From Calliopum simillimum (taxonomy: Eukaryota > Arthropoda > Insecta > Diptera > Lauxaniidae): a stretch of 64,000 nt of DNA. The notes under the pieces were generated by a model. The model made no database searches. It was not told where the DNA came from and was given only the letters and a program-made list of their open reading frames with translations. Positions 11,415-22,440 of the stretch are shown piece by piece. The stretch covers positions 106,530,897 to 106,594,896 of the forward strand of contig OX638370.1 in assembly GCA_951812925.1 (NCBI GenBank), written 5' to 3'. The first letter of the stretch is position 1; every line of letters starts with the position of its first letter. The position numbers and the translations under genes were made by a program.

Positions 11415-13020
11415 GGGTAGGTCTCCAAAAAATGTACCAAAGCATGCCATTTTTGTCCCACCTTTTTTTTATTTTTTTATTATTTGAAGGCAAAGAATAT
11501 GATGACCTGAACTTCTGGAACATTTTTAAAAAATGAACATATGCTTTCAGGATTGCCATATGTTTCTTTTTTAAGATTTGCTTAAACAATATATTTAAAA
11601 AATTAAAATAAAATTTTAGTCTCAAAAAGCTTAAATAAAGTTTAGAAAAATCCAACATAAGTTTTTAGGGTTGCTATCGAAAATTTATTTTAAATCTTCC
11701 TTTTTTGACTTTCGCCATTATAATTACACACTAAAAAATAATAGTTTATATCGTTATAAATTCCTCGATGCTTAAGTCGTTAAAAATCATCGAACCGAAA
11801 TTCGGTTTAAGCAAAACTAACAAAAGAATAATCGGGTGGCAAGCCTGAAAATTTTTGTACGATTTCAGAAAAGTTTACCTAAGCTGTTTTGAAACCAAAA
11901 ATTTCTATTTAGCCAAAAAAAAATGTAAGAATCGTATATGATTTTGAAAATAACCAAGTGGCAACCCTAAAAATTGATGCCAGATTTTTGAAAAGATTAT
12001 TTAAGCGTCTCAGGACTAAATTTAAATTTTTATTTCTTAAAAAAATAGTTTAAGCAAAAGTAAAAAAAGCCAGGTGGCAACACCAAAACTTTTGAAAAAT
12101 TTAAAAAAAAGTTTATCTGAGCGTTTCTGAAACAAAAAATTTAAATTTAGTCAAAAAAGTAAAAATTATAAAAGATTTTCGAAAATAACCAGGTGGCAAC
12201 ATTAAAAATTGGATTTGTAAAAAGTTTATTTAAGGGTTTTAAGACTAAATTTTAATTTTTTATCTTAAATAAATAGTTTAAGCAAAACTAAAAACAAAAA
12301 AGACCAAGTGGGGGATTACTTAACGGAGAATGATAAAATGTTGCAAAAAAAGGACGGAAAATGATGAAACGGAGAATGACAAAATGTTGCAAAAACAGTA
12401 ATATTGCAATGAAAATAGCATTTTTTTTTAAAGTTGAACTGGTGGATAGTTACTGTAATTTTTTATTGATTTACTTATATAAAGATGAAATAATATGTTG
12501 AGTAATATAAAAAGAAACTCACGCGGAGAATGACGAACACTCACTGGTGAAAAACAAAAACTGACTAAGCTGAAAATACACTGAATCTCCTCTTTCTTTT
12601 CACTTTCAGTTCTCTTTCTACTTAAACAAAAAAGTTTACAGTTAGAATAAGAAAAACTGAGCGGATATAGTCTAAATTGAGGGATCAACTTCCATGGCTG
12701 TCAATTCTATATAAAAAAGATTTTTCGAAAAGTTAACACGGAAAAAGAGTAGCCGAAATATTAATACAAACAATATCGCATAAGTTTTTTTCTAGAAAAT
12801 AGCATAATATGTGAAACAGACAAATTAAGTGCTCAAAGAAGAGGTTAGAGACAGGACGGCGAATGAGTTTTTAACATTTTATGCTATAATTTCATAGTAA
12901 AATACTAAAAAAGTAAGTTAAGTATCTGTATTTAATAGCTAAAATATCAAGTTTTAAATTTAAACATGGTTTTGAGCCCCAAGACATTGAATGAATGGTA
13001 CATTTTTTGGAGACTCACCC
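11415..13020 (+). mobile_element. TIR element family 1, copy B (longest)
   Basis: The left end GGGTAGGTCTCCAAAAAATG and the reverse complement of the right end, GGGTGAGTCTCCAAAAAATG, differ at two of the first 24 positions, so this copy best defines the terminal inverted repeats. It is 1,606 bp. Internally it carries five units of about 118 bp marked by CAGGTGGCAAC or a variant at 11833, 11954, 12071, 12190 and 12304. These are followed by the CGGAGAATGAYGAAA phrases and the AAACATGGTTTTGAGCCCC block. No coding potential. Flanks show no convincing target duplication. Confidence 0.85.
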
Positions 13021-13076
13021 TCAGATACATTTCAATAATATGTCAAAAATATGTCTTGATTTAAGGCATCTACATA

Positions 13077-14387
13077 CAGGGTAGCTGATTCGAAGTGTTG
13101 CCAATTCAAAAGACTATATTTTTAGTTTCCATGCACAGATTTTATTGATCAAACGCTATAATTGTTGGGAAATGTTCAAATTTGAAGAATCTACTTGAGA
13201 TTTTCGATAAGGCCACCTTTGGCCTTAACTATGGCCCGTAGACGGTCGAAGAACGAGTCGCATGCTGCACGAATTTGATTTTGTGGAAGTTTGCGCCAAT
13301 CTCGTTGAAGGGCCGCTTTTAGCGCATCAACGCTCTGGTATTTTTTAGTCAAGACCTTCCTGTCCAACATACCCCAGATTGAAAGATCCAGCGGATTCGC
13401 ATCAGGCGAATTTGAGAGCCATTGTTGAGCAGAAATGAAGCTAGGAACGTTTTTTTCTAACCATTCTTGATTCACACGAGCTTTGTGACGGTGCCGAGTC
13501 TTGTTGGAATGTCCATGGCTTGCGACCGAAATGTTTGCGTGCCCACGATAGTAAAGCACCCTCCAACACTGATTCACGATACACCTGGGCGTTTACTTTG
13601 ACGCCAGCGGCCAAAAAAACGAGTGGTGAGCGCCCATCAGCAGTCACTGCAGCCCAAACCATCACATGCGGTGGTGCCTGCGTCCTGGTGGCCAAACGAA
13701 CATTCAAATTTTCGTAGGACCTCTCTGTCAAGTAAACCCGATCATTTTGTTTGTGTACATACTGCTGGATACAGTAATTTTTCTCATCAGAGAAGACAAT
13801 TTGTGACAGATTTCCGGCGGCGTGCAAGCGCAACAACTCCTTGGCTCTATCGAGCCTAACTTTTTTTTGAGCAGGAGTGAGATCATGCGCCTTTTGGAAC
13901 TTGAGGGCCTTTAGTCCGAGCTTGTTTGACAATATGTGTTGCATTCGTTCACGCGATATTTTCAGCTCGGCAGCCATTTGTCTGCCACTGCGTCTCGGAT
14001 TTCGCTCAATTATGGCCTTCACCTTTCGAACCATTTCTGGTGATGTTGCAGTTATTTTCCGCCCACCACCATGTCGTTTGGCAACGCTGCCGGTACCATT
14101 GTAACGTGTTATGGTCCGATACACAAACATTTTATTCACTTTTAAATGTTTCAGCTCACGAACAATTGCTGGTTGCGATTTTCCAGCCAAATAAAGAGCA
14201 ATCACACTAGTACGTTTGAATTCCATTTCGAAAATTTTTTATTTTCAATAAATTGACGCGCAAATGCTTTTGGTTACTTGTTGACAATAGAATGAACTAA
14301 CATCATGCCAATTTTTAGACAGCTGTCATGTTCCATCTGTCAGATAAGTCTATCTGAAGTTGGTAACAGTTCGAATCAGCCACCCTG
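13077..14387 (-). mobile_element. maT-type (DD37D) Tc1/mariner transposon, nearly intact
   Basis: The element is flanked by TA at 13075-13076 and 14388-14389. Its terminal inverted repeats read CAGGGTAGCTGATTCGAA at the left and CAGGGTGGCTGATTCGAA at the right in reverse complement, about 28 bp with few mismatches. At 1,311 bp it has the normal full length for the group, and it encodes a single transposase on the minus strand. It sits 56 bp beyond the end of copy B. Confidence 0.93.
13191..14226 (-). pseudogene. maT-like DD37D transposase, one frameshift
   Basis: The protein starts at the ATG at 14224-14226 and would be about 345 residues, normal for an IS630-Tc1-mariner transposase. Residues 1-110 form two helix-turn-helix DNA-binding units with a GGGRK linker. 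The DDE core follows: first Asp in VFSDEKNY (residue 147), second in FQQDSAPS (residue 243), third in NPLDLSIW. Counting through the shift gives 37 residues between the second and third Asp, which places it in the maT (DD37D) group. A frameshift lies at about 13488-13490, just after the second Asp, consistent with loss of two bases. No other lesion is visible. The product would cut and join the TIRs of its own element in the nucleus. Confidence 0.9.
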
Positions 14388-14389
14388 TA

Positions 14390-15775
14390 TATATGACGCT
14401 CCACAGAAAAAGAGACAATAACTTCTCAATTCCAAAAATTTACTGAATTATTGTGTTTAGAAATCGTAAAATGACAACCTCAAGTTTGTAAATATATGTA
14501 CTCGTATAGTGGGCTCCAAACAGACTTGAGTATGTAAAATACGAGTACCGAAAGCTGAGCTCAAATACTTGTACAAACGACCCCACCAAGTAATGAAAAA
14601 AGTATGTTACCAGGCTCTGTGGTAGTCAATTTGCTTTTAAGCCCACGTCTAGACCAAACATGGCATTCTATTTTTCTCGATATTTATAGCCATTTCTGGT
14701 AAAATGGTTTCACTTATTTACGAATCAAAAAATTTCAGCTGCTTTCACGACTTCCATAGGGCAAATTTTCCACTCTAAAAAGTCTCAAAATTTTTAAAAC
14801 TAACTTCATTCAAAAGTTTGAACTGAATTACATACAATCATTTCGTGGTGTTTGAGATACCTAAGTCAAAAAACTTAAAAAAAAAAACATTGATTTTTAT
14901 CGCTTAAACCTTCATTCAGGCCTCATGCGGGCCATCTTTTTAGGAATTTTGATCCAAGCCAAGTGCGCCATCTTTGTCATAAGGCCTGCGCCTAAGATAA
15001 TATTTTTGCATTATTTCGAAAAAGTGCTGTACTCTTTTATGCACAATACATACGACAATTGTTTCCTCGAAAAGGTACCAAGCACCATCCCCATCAATTT
15101 GATTTATTTAGCACTACCAAATGTCATCCATTCATTTCGCTGCAAAGTACAAAGTCTAATTGAAACATTTTATTTTCTATTAACAATTCTTTCAAGACCT
15201 TTTGGCGGCATTTCCATTTAACTTACTTGAATGTATGGGACAAAGTGCAAAAAGTGCGCTTTAGGGGGCTTTTTCCAACTAAAACAAGTAAAATGCATCG
15301 TTTTATTTTTTCTTTCTATAACCTAAGAGTTTCAGACAATGATTGTCCTAAAAGTATTTTATTTGTAGCAATTTTCTGTTTTTGTGCTCTTTATTATGCT
15401 ACCTCAAAGTATGCAGCAGTTAAAGTTGCATTTGTTCGCCGTGCTGCTGTTGTGTTTGTATTTTTTGTAGTGATATGCAAATAGTTTTGTCCTAAGAACA
15501 CAATTGCAACATTGTAGTTTTGAATTTTTTTTTGCAGGAGCGTTTTGTTTTTTATTCAGAAATTGTATTTTTTCTTCAGTCAGTTCTTGCTGTTTTTTTC
15601 TAAACGATTGCATATATACATATATATTTCTATGAGTCTGTTAAATATTGTGGGTGTAAGAATATTTGGTGAAAACTTTGTGAGGAATGTAACTAAATTT
15701 CTTAGTAGACATATTTCAGGATCCGCACTTTTAAAACATCCTCCATTTTCTTATTAAATTAATAATTGTGAATTG
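14390..15775. other. Non-coding stretch without recognised features
   Basis: AT-rich DNA with short frames (14925-15221, 15227-15484) that show no domain or codon pattern I recognise. A small TA-rich run lies near 15611-15628. Nothing else is supported. Confidence 0.5.
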
Positions 15776-16009
15776 TGTGACGAAGCTTTTGCTAGAGCCG
15801 AGGTCTTGGTTCACCGGTGGCCAAGTTTCGCGTCACAAAATATTTTTATTTTGGAGAAAGGCTTAACAATTATTATTAGTTCCGTTTAAATTGAATATTA
15901 ACACCGGTTTTCGATCTTTTATTTCTTTTATTTACAAATTTCTTAAAATTACGGTACTTTATTTACAGATCTGAGCGCGTTACAATTTGATTCGAACGTC
16001 CGGCTTACA

Positions 16010-16812
16010 CATTATCGGCTCGGCTCAATACCGTTACAACGGAATATCCCTGGTGATTATGCTATCTCACTCTCACCGTGTCAGCTTGACTTAATACCGT
16101 TATAACTGGAAACTCCTAGTGATTATGCTGTCTCACTCTCACAGTATCGGCTTGGCTCAATACTGTTCTAACTAAAGGCTACTAGTGACTATGCTGTCTC
16201 ACTCTCACCGTATCGTCTTGGCTCAATACAGTTATATCTGAATACTCCTAGTGATTATGCTGTCTCACTCTCGCAGTATCGGCTTGGCTCAATACTTGTT
16301 CTGACTAAAGGCTTCTATTGGCTATGCTGTCTCACTCTCACCGTATCGGCTTAATACCGTTATAGCTGAAAACTCCTAGTGATTATCGTGTCTCACTCTT
16401 GCAGTATCGGCTTGGCTCAATACTGTTCTAACTAAAAGCTACTAGTGACTATGCTGTCTCGCTCTCACAGTATCGTCTTGGCTCAAGACGGTTCTATCTG
16501 AATACTCTTAGTGATTATGCTGTCTCACTCACTCAGTATCGGCTTAGCTCAATACCGTTCTAACTAAATGGCACTATGTATTACGATTTCTCACTCTCAC
16601 AGTATCTAACACTACGTATTACGATTTCTCACTCTAGCAGTATCGTCTTGGCTCAATACTGTTCTTACTTTATGCCACTACGTATTACGATTTCTCACTC
16701 TAGCAGTATCGTCTTGGCTCAATACTGTTCTAACTAAATGCCACTAATTGCTAGGTTCACAGTATCGGCTTGGCTCAATACCATGCTAACTAATGCCACT
16801 AACTACTATGCT
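16010..16812 (+). repeat. 66-bp minisatellite, about 12 units
   Basis: Units begin CTCACTCTC followed by RCMGTATCGGCTTGGCTCAA. Unit starts at 16066, 16132, 16198 and 16264 are exactly 66 bp apart, with the next at 16331. Odd and even units differ in parallel (ACTCCTAGTGATTATG against GGCTACTAGTGACTATG), so the real repeating block is partly a dimer of 132 bp. Units from 16575 onward change to a CACTACGTATTACGATTT version and include a truncated unit near 16596. GC content is higher than the surroundings. Confidence 0.9.
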
Positions 16813-16950
16813 CACCACCTTTACTCGCTGCCGGTCGCCGCTCGAATGACAATATTTTCTTCCTACACTGAGGTAATAATCATCCCAACTCACCTCGGTG
16901 TGGTGAGTGAACAGCTGATTGCGGTAACAGCTATTGACTGGTGTTGCCAT

Positions 16951-17221
16951 ATGTTACTAAACTATTGTACTAAATGTATTAATCTGTCGTCCTACTATTT
17001 TCCTCAAATTTCTTATTAATACTAATTAACACATTTCAAATGCACTGTTAATCATTTTAAATCAATTTAAATGTTACATATGTTACTAAAACTATAGTAC
17101 TTAATCTATTAAACTATCGTACAACTATTTTGTTGGTTTTTTCCTCAAATTTCTTATTATACTAATTCACATATTTCAAATACAATGCTAATCATATTAA
17201 TACAGTTCAAATTAAATGTTC
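16951..17221 (+). repeat. Tandem duplication of about 130 bp
   Basis: The block starting ATGTTACTAAACTAT at 16951 is repeated from 17080 with about 80 percent identity by eye. Both copies share TCCTCAAATTTCTTATTA, ACATATTTCAAAT and a TTCAAATTAAATGTT-like ending. The second copy has a short insertion of about 10 bases (GTTGGTTTTT). Confidence 0.8.
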
Positions 17222-17338
17222 GATGTAAAATAAATATGCGGAGGCATCAAACGAGCGCCCAGCGACTTGTTACCTCACAATTGTATTTGAAAATCTGTCC
17301 ATTCCAAGTCGTAACCCACAATCTACGTAACTGTGACA

Positions 17339-18728
17339 TTATCATCATTATTATCCCATAATTTGCTGGAAAATCGATTTCTTTGCTAAACGAAATCCAT
17401 CACAACAAGAACTATCATGTACCACTTACAATTCGCACTATTGTGCTTACGTCAAAGTACTTAAAGTCACGTTCAAAAACTGAAGGATTTGTTATACAAA
17501 GTGATTCTCTTCGCTTCGCTTAAGTATCCCGAACGACAAAGTACATAGTTGCACAAAAATGAGGACATGATGCCATGAATTTGCGCAGCTGTAACCTAAA
17601 CCAGGCTAATACAAAGATGATGCACAGTGGTTTAGAATTGTTCTTCATTAAAAACAATTTGTTATGCCCTCCAAACTTGAAGCCAACTGATGGTACTTTT
17701 TGTTAAAGCTAGTTTTTTTGAGTTAAAGATGACAATTCGATGACAATTCGAAGGCAAAGACTTGAGCCCACTAAAATCAGGCAATCTGGATCTGTTTTAG
17801 TTTTGAACTTGCAAAAATTTTGAGATAACGTCTCAAATTCTTCATTCATATGCTGAGTTGGGTCTTTCAAAGATATATATAAGTAAAAGGTCAAAGTTCA
17901 ACTTTCCTCAAAAACAAAAAATTTATTTTTCACCACTTTGAACCATTGTGCGACAACGCACTTTACTGACATAAAAGAAATTTCATGTTTTTTGTAAAAT
18001 AACAACAGCAACAAAAACCCAAGAAAAAAATATATTGTTTATCCTTGAAATCCTAGCGTATAAATTATAATATTCAGTAGATTGCTTGCTGCAATATATA
18101 TATACTCTTGGATATGAAATATCGTTTGAAGTTCACAGGAATACTGACTGCCCTCAAGCGACATTGGTGGTGGCACACAAAGACAAAAACCACAATATAC
18201 TTAGAGCAAGAAAGTGCGAGTGTATGGGTTGATAAATAAATTTGAGAAATTTGTATTTAAGATATTTATGCAACAAAAAAAAAAAACCGGAAAGGAAAAC
18301 ACTAAAAACCAAAATGTATTGAGTTGAAGGCTGTCAAAGATTTGAGTTTAAATTCTTGTAAAGTGGGCAAAGATGTCAGATAATATAAAATGAGAACTTT
18401 TTTAGCAAGATATACATATAACTGCTTATTAAATTTGACATTTAATTGCTTACTTTTGAAATTTAATGTTTAAAATTTTTTATGACATGCAAATTGAGTA
18501 TTGAAAAAGAATTTCAATTTAATCCTTAAGACTCCACTGCTTCATCTTCATTGACGTCATAATCTATGTCCTTTATGGTATTGGGATCAATACTTACCTA
18601 TCTTTTTTACTTCTGTTTAAAAAACAGAAACAGAGCTATTGGTGATTTAAATATTTTAAAGTTTTAACAGTAAAATCTAAAATTTTGTCGAGAATATATA
18701 TTTCTCAAAACTGGGTGTGTTGCCACTA
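17339..18728. other. Non-coding stretch without recognised features
   Basis: AT-rich DNA. No domain-bearing frame, RNA gene or transposon end was recognised between the possible LTR and the deleted mariner. Confidence 0.5.
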
Positions 18729-18730
18729 TA

Positions 18731-19394
18731 CGAGGGTTGCCTTTTATATTTCGGGATTGGGCAACACTAATGTCAATACCTGAAATCTGGCAACACCATA
18801 ATAAAGTTTGACATTTTTTAGCATAAACGGACTCACAACGTTTTGATGTACAAGTGCTATTTGTTTTGTTTACAGTGAGTTAAGAAAATCAATTTTTGCA
18901 TTTGATAATTTAAGCGATTGATAAATTATGGGGTATCCAACGAGAACAAACCTTTTTTACGGCCAGGTGTTCATGCAATATTGAATATATGCTGGTCCCA
19001 CTAATGCCTAGGATTGTCTCAATCTCACGATAGGTCACATGACGATCTTGCAATATCAGTTGGCGCATAGCATCAATGGTTTCCGGAACAACAACTGATT
19101 TTGGACGACCTTCACGAAATTCGTCTTGGAGTGAACTACGACCTCGGTTGAATTCACCATACCATCGATAAACAATGTTCCATAAACAATCCCACGAAAA
19201 TTTTCACGATTTAATTCCATTTTTTGGGCGAGATAAATCTTTAAACTAACTGCAAACAACACAAATAGCGCTCGTATGTCAAAATGTTCTGATTACGTAT
19301 AACCTCAAAAATGTCAAACTTTACGATAGAGCTGGCAGTTGCCAGATTGCAATACTAGGGTTGCCCAATCCCGAAATATTAAAGGCAACCTACG
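18731..19394 (-). mobile_element. Internally deleted mariner element
   Basis: TA flanks both ends (18729-18730 and 19395-19396). The terminal inverted repeats CGAGGGTTGCC and (reversed) CGTAGGTTGCC extend inward through TATTTCGGGATTGGGCAAC for about 40 bp. At 664 bp it is about half the usual mariner length. It carries only the N-terminal part of a transposase on the minus strand, so it is non-autonomous. Confidence 0.9.
18905..19220 (-). pseudogene. Mariner transposase, N-terminal fragment
   Basis: The ATG at 19218-19220 starts MELNRENFRGIVYG, a typical mariner N-terminus. A deletion of roughly 30 codons then shifts frame, and the other frame continues with VYRWYGEFNRGRSSLQ, the DEFREGRPKS linker and a second helix-turn-helix ending RWIPHNLS. 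The reading ends before the catalytic domain, so all three catalytic Asp residues are absent. The GRPKS motif marks it as mariner rather than Tc1. The subfamily is not assigned. Confidence 0.88.
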
Positions 19395-19559
19395 TATTAC
19401 ACAGTTGCTTCTTTACTGTCGGTACTGTAGGTAATTAGTGGGCATGTTAGGAGTACAACTTTTTACTTTAAAACAAAAGCTTAATGTTTCTCTTGACTTA
19501 TGCTTTAAAGAGAAAAAGCAAATTTAAAAAAAAAACTAGTAAAGGTGTAAAATTTGGCC

Positions 19560-20460
19560 TGGCCAAACATTAAATACCCTACACTGCAGTATTTTTAAAA
19601 TTTTGCTCATATGGGAGGTGCTACGCCCTCTTGTCCGAGTTCACCAAGTTTTTGTTCAGAGCTTGCATTTATAGATTTTAGTGTCTGAGTGAAAAACGTT
19701 TTCAGCATAGTGTTTTGACGTTTTTGCATATATAGGAGGTGCCACGCCTCCTTGTCCGAGTTCCTCTAGTTTTAGCTTAGAGCGTGCATTTATAGTCTGT
19801 AGTATTTGAGTAAAGTTTGGTTCGATTATCTCAAAAAACTCTTTCAGTATAGCATTTTGAAGCTTTTGCTCATATGGGAGGTGCCACGCCCTCTTGTCCG
19901 ATTTCACCAAATTTTTGTTGAGAGCTTTCATTTATGAATATTAGTGTCTAAGTCAAATTTGGTTCTAATATCTCGTAAAACGCTTTCAGTATAGTGTTTT
20001 GAAGTTTTTGCTTATATGGGAGGCGCCACGCCCTCTTGTCCGAATTCTCCTGGTTTTTATTCAAAGATTTCGCTTACAATTTGTAGTGTTTATGTGTATT
20101 TTGGTTGCATTATCGTGAAAAAAACTCAAAAAGTTGCATTTTGAATATATTTTTTGTATGGGCGGTAGGCGTGTCCGCTGACCGATTTCGCTCATTTTCA
20201 ATCCTCCGAGCTAACTTTGATGACGGAGGCAGTGTACCACATTTCATTGAAATATCTTGCTCAGTTTTCCCAAAAAGTGTATTTCAACACACAGCCAGCC
20301 ACCCAGCCAGCCAGCCAGCCAGACAGACGGACAAGGCTATATCGACTCAGGAGGTGACGCTGATCAAGAATATATATACTTTTCTATATCTGCCACGCCT
20401 CCTTCTCTGCGTTACAAACGGAAGGACAAAGTGAATATACCCTGGGTGTAGGGTATAAAA
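19560..20460 (+). mobile_element. Non-coding dispersed element with 142-bp internal repeats
   Basis: The block is bounded by TAAATACCCTACACTG at the left (about 19568) and GGGTGTAGGGTATAAAA at the right (about 20443-20459), which are short inverted ends. Five units marked TATGGGAGGTGCCACGCC lie at 19609, 19731, 19873, 20014 and 20156, spaced 122-142 bp. The right part has a CAGC/CAGA tetranucleotide run (20291-20330) followed by a TGATCAAGAATATATATACTT tail. Such a tail preceding a GGGTATA end is widespread among fly dispersed repeats. I cannot assign the class. Confidence 0.7.
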
Positions 20461-20704
20461 ACACTTAAAAATTAATAAATAATGAAAATGAAAAACTTTT
20501 ATTTTAAAAGTCTTAAAATTTTTAAAACTCAAAAAGTTTTAAAAAAACTTTTATTTTTAAAAGAAAAAAAATGTTATGAAAAATTTTAAAAAGTTATTTT
20601 CAAAATTTTTTCTGGCTTTCTTGTTTTTTAAAACTTTTCATAAAAGTCTTTCTCAGCTTCGTATCTAAATGGGTAATTGAAATTAGTACCTGGAGACCGG
20701 TCAA

Positions 20705-21182
20705 CAGTGGTCCCAAAGTGTGTTTTTTATTTCAACATTTTGTTTGCCCCCTTGGGGACGCACTGTAGAAAGATTTCAATAATGAGGACTTATAGGTAAT
20801 TGAACAAGGAAAAAATTAAGTCACCGCTTTTTGGAAAAAGATCGTTTCGACTCTGTGGGCTCAAACCTGAAAAATCGAAAGCGGAAAATTTTCAGAATTC
20901 TACTGTTCGAAAACCTGATTTTAATGATTTTTTTGAATGCCCTTTATATTCATAAATATCAGATGATTGGTTTTTGAATAGTAGAATTCTGAAAATTTTC
21001 GGTTTTGGATTTTTCGAGTTTGATCCCACAGAAAAGAGGTCGAAATAATTTTTTTCCAATAAGCGGTGGCTTAGTTTTTCCTTGTTCAATTACTTATAAG
21101 CCCCCATCACTGAAATCTTTCTACAATGCGTCCCCAAACAGGCAAACAATTTTGAAATAAAAAACACACTTTGGGACCACTG
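20705..21182. mobile_element. Foldback element with about 225-bp arms
   Basis: CAGTGGTCCCAAAGTGTG at the left end is inverted as CACACTTTGGGACCACTG at the right. The arms then run inward through the GCGTCCCCAAG, TTCAATTACCTATAAG and AGAATTCTACTATTC blocks, almost meeting at about 20930-20965. CAG...CTG ends resemble hAT-type termini, but the adjoining 8-bp flanks do not match, so the class is uncertain. No coding capacity. Confidence 0.85.
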
Positions 21183-21409
21183 TGCGACAACAAACTGATC
21201 TCATTATTTTAGTCGAAGTTTTTATTCGTAGCTATTTTTGTGATGAAACTCGCATCTTTGCGCCTCCAATTTTTTTGCTTTCCAAATGAAAAGTTACCAA
21301 ATAAGAATAAGAAAAAACTCGGAAAGTATCTTATGGCATAGGAAACAATAGAAAAATATCAAAACTCAAAAATTTTTTTTTTTTTTTGGTGAAATAGAAT
21401 GCCCTTAAA

Positions 21410-22440
21410 TAAATAAATGGGAAATGTCACGCGCCCAAAATATTTCGCTTTTTGTATGGGGGCTGAAATATCTTATCTTCAAAGGATCATAACTCGGAAA
21501 GCAAGAGTTCTATTGGAAAAGTGCGAAGGGATATTTTCATAAGGAAGATTGTAGCTATCCGATGCCATTAATAAAAAAGAATTTCACCTTTTCTAGTAGC
21601 TACGCTGTAAAACTGAACGCAGCGTTTTCTTCAACTTCAAGCAAGGATATTTCAAAGGCATAATGACAGTACTGATGATGAAGACGGACTCAGCGTCGAA
21701 AAGAACATAAGATTGCATATAAGAAATAAAAATTTCATTCCATTTTTTTTTTTTTGTCTGTAATTAATGAAAAATTTTATGTTGGTAAAAATTGGGCGTG
21801 GCAACGTGAACAACGCCTTCTTATCGTTACGCTTTAGATACTCATGAACCAGATCTGCATACCAAATTTCATAAAAAAATGTTACAACATTTGCGAGAAA
21901 TAGCGTTTAGTGTGTTTTACTTGTATGGGAGGTTCCACGCCCAACGGCGATATTTTGTCCACTTTTAGTTGAGAGGTGCTTGATAGCAAGTGTTCTCCCT
22001 ACAGGTAGTTTCAGAAAGATTGCTTTAGTAGTTTTATTTTTATAGCTTATTATATTTTTGTGGGCGGTGCCACGCCTTTCTACGAGTTTTTCCAACTTAA
22101 CGGCATTTCACATATTAATTCTTGGGGCACTTTCTCGATGCCGCCCATTTTCGTTTGTTACAAGGTATTGTTAAGCGGTAGCCATCTACAAAATTTCATC
22201 CAAACACCTTGTATGGTTTGCGAGCTATGACCAAATTTATTTTAAAATTTTGGGGCGGTGCCACGACTCTTCGTGAATATCTACAGAGTCAAAACTCAAA
22301 TCTCGTTCTTCATTCCATGTTAATATCTATCACTATCTTAAGTTTCATTAAAGTCGCTGCAGCCGTTTTCGTACGAGTATATAGAAACAAATATACAATT
22401 TTAGCTCGTGTAAGAAGAGAAGATAAGCTAACTGTATAGA
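21410..22440 (+). repeat. Dispersed repeat sharing GGCGGTGCCACGCC units
   Basis: Part one (about 21440-21790) is homologous to 38930-39325. Shared blocks in order are TTTTTGTATGG, AAGAGTTCTATTGGAAAA, CAGCGTTTTCTYCAACTTCAA, AAGGATATTTC, TCAGCGTC and TTCMATCCATTTTTTTT. Part two (about 21920-22430) carries GGGAGGTTCCACGCCC at 21928 and GGGCGGTGCCACG at about 22058 and 22251. These are the same module as the 19.6-20.2 kb units, so the two blocks probably belong to one family separated by the foldback element at 20705. Confidence 0.65.

Larger units (their letters stand above)
15776..17338 (-). mobile_element. Possible solo LTR containing a tandem array
   Basis: Read on the minus strand, the interval begins TGTCACAG and ends TTCGTCACA, the TGT...ACA ends usual for insect LTRs. 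Near its minus-strand 3' end (15900-15970) there are AATAAA-like signals followed by a moderately GC-rich tail. The middle holds the 66-bp array and the duplication described separately. No flanking target duplication is visible and no retroviral-type frame adjoins it, so this is tentative. It could equally be a satellite locus in unrelated DNA. Confidence 0.25.

Noticed and set aside
14365..14380. GTTCGAATC resembling a tRNA T-loop
   Set aside because: It lies within the inverted terminal repeat of the maT element and is matched at the other end. No cloverleaf can be drawn around it.
16010..16812. CRISPR-like regular array
   Set aside because: Units are contiguous 66-bp tandem repeats with no unique spacers, and the setting is eukaryotic.
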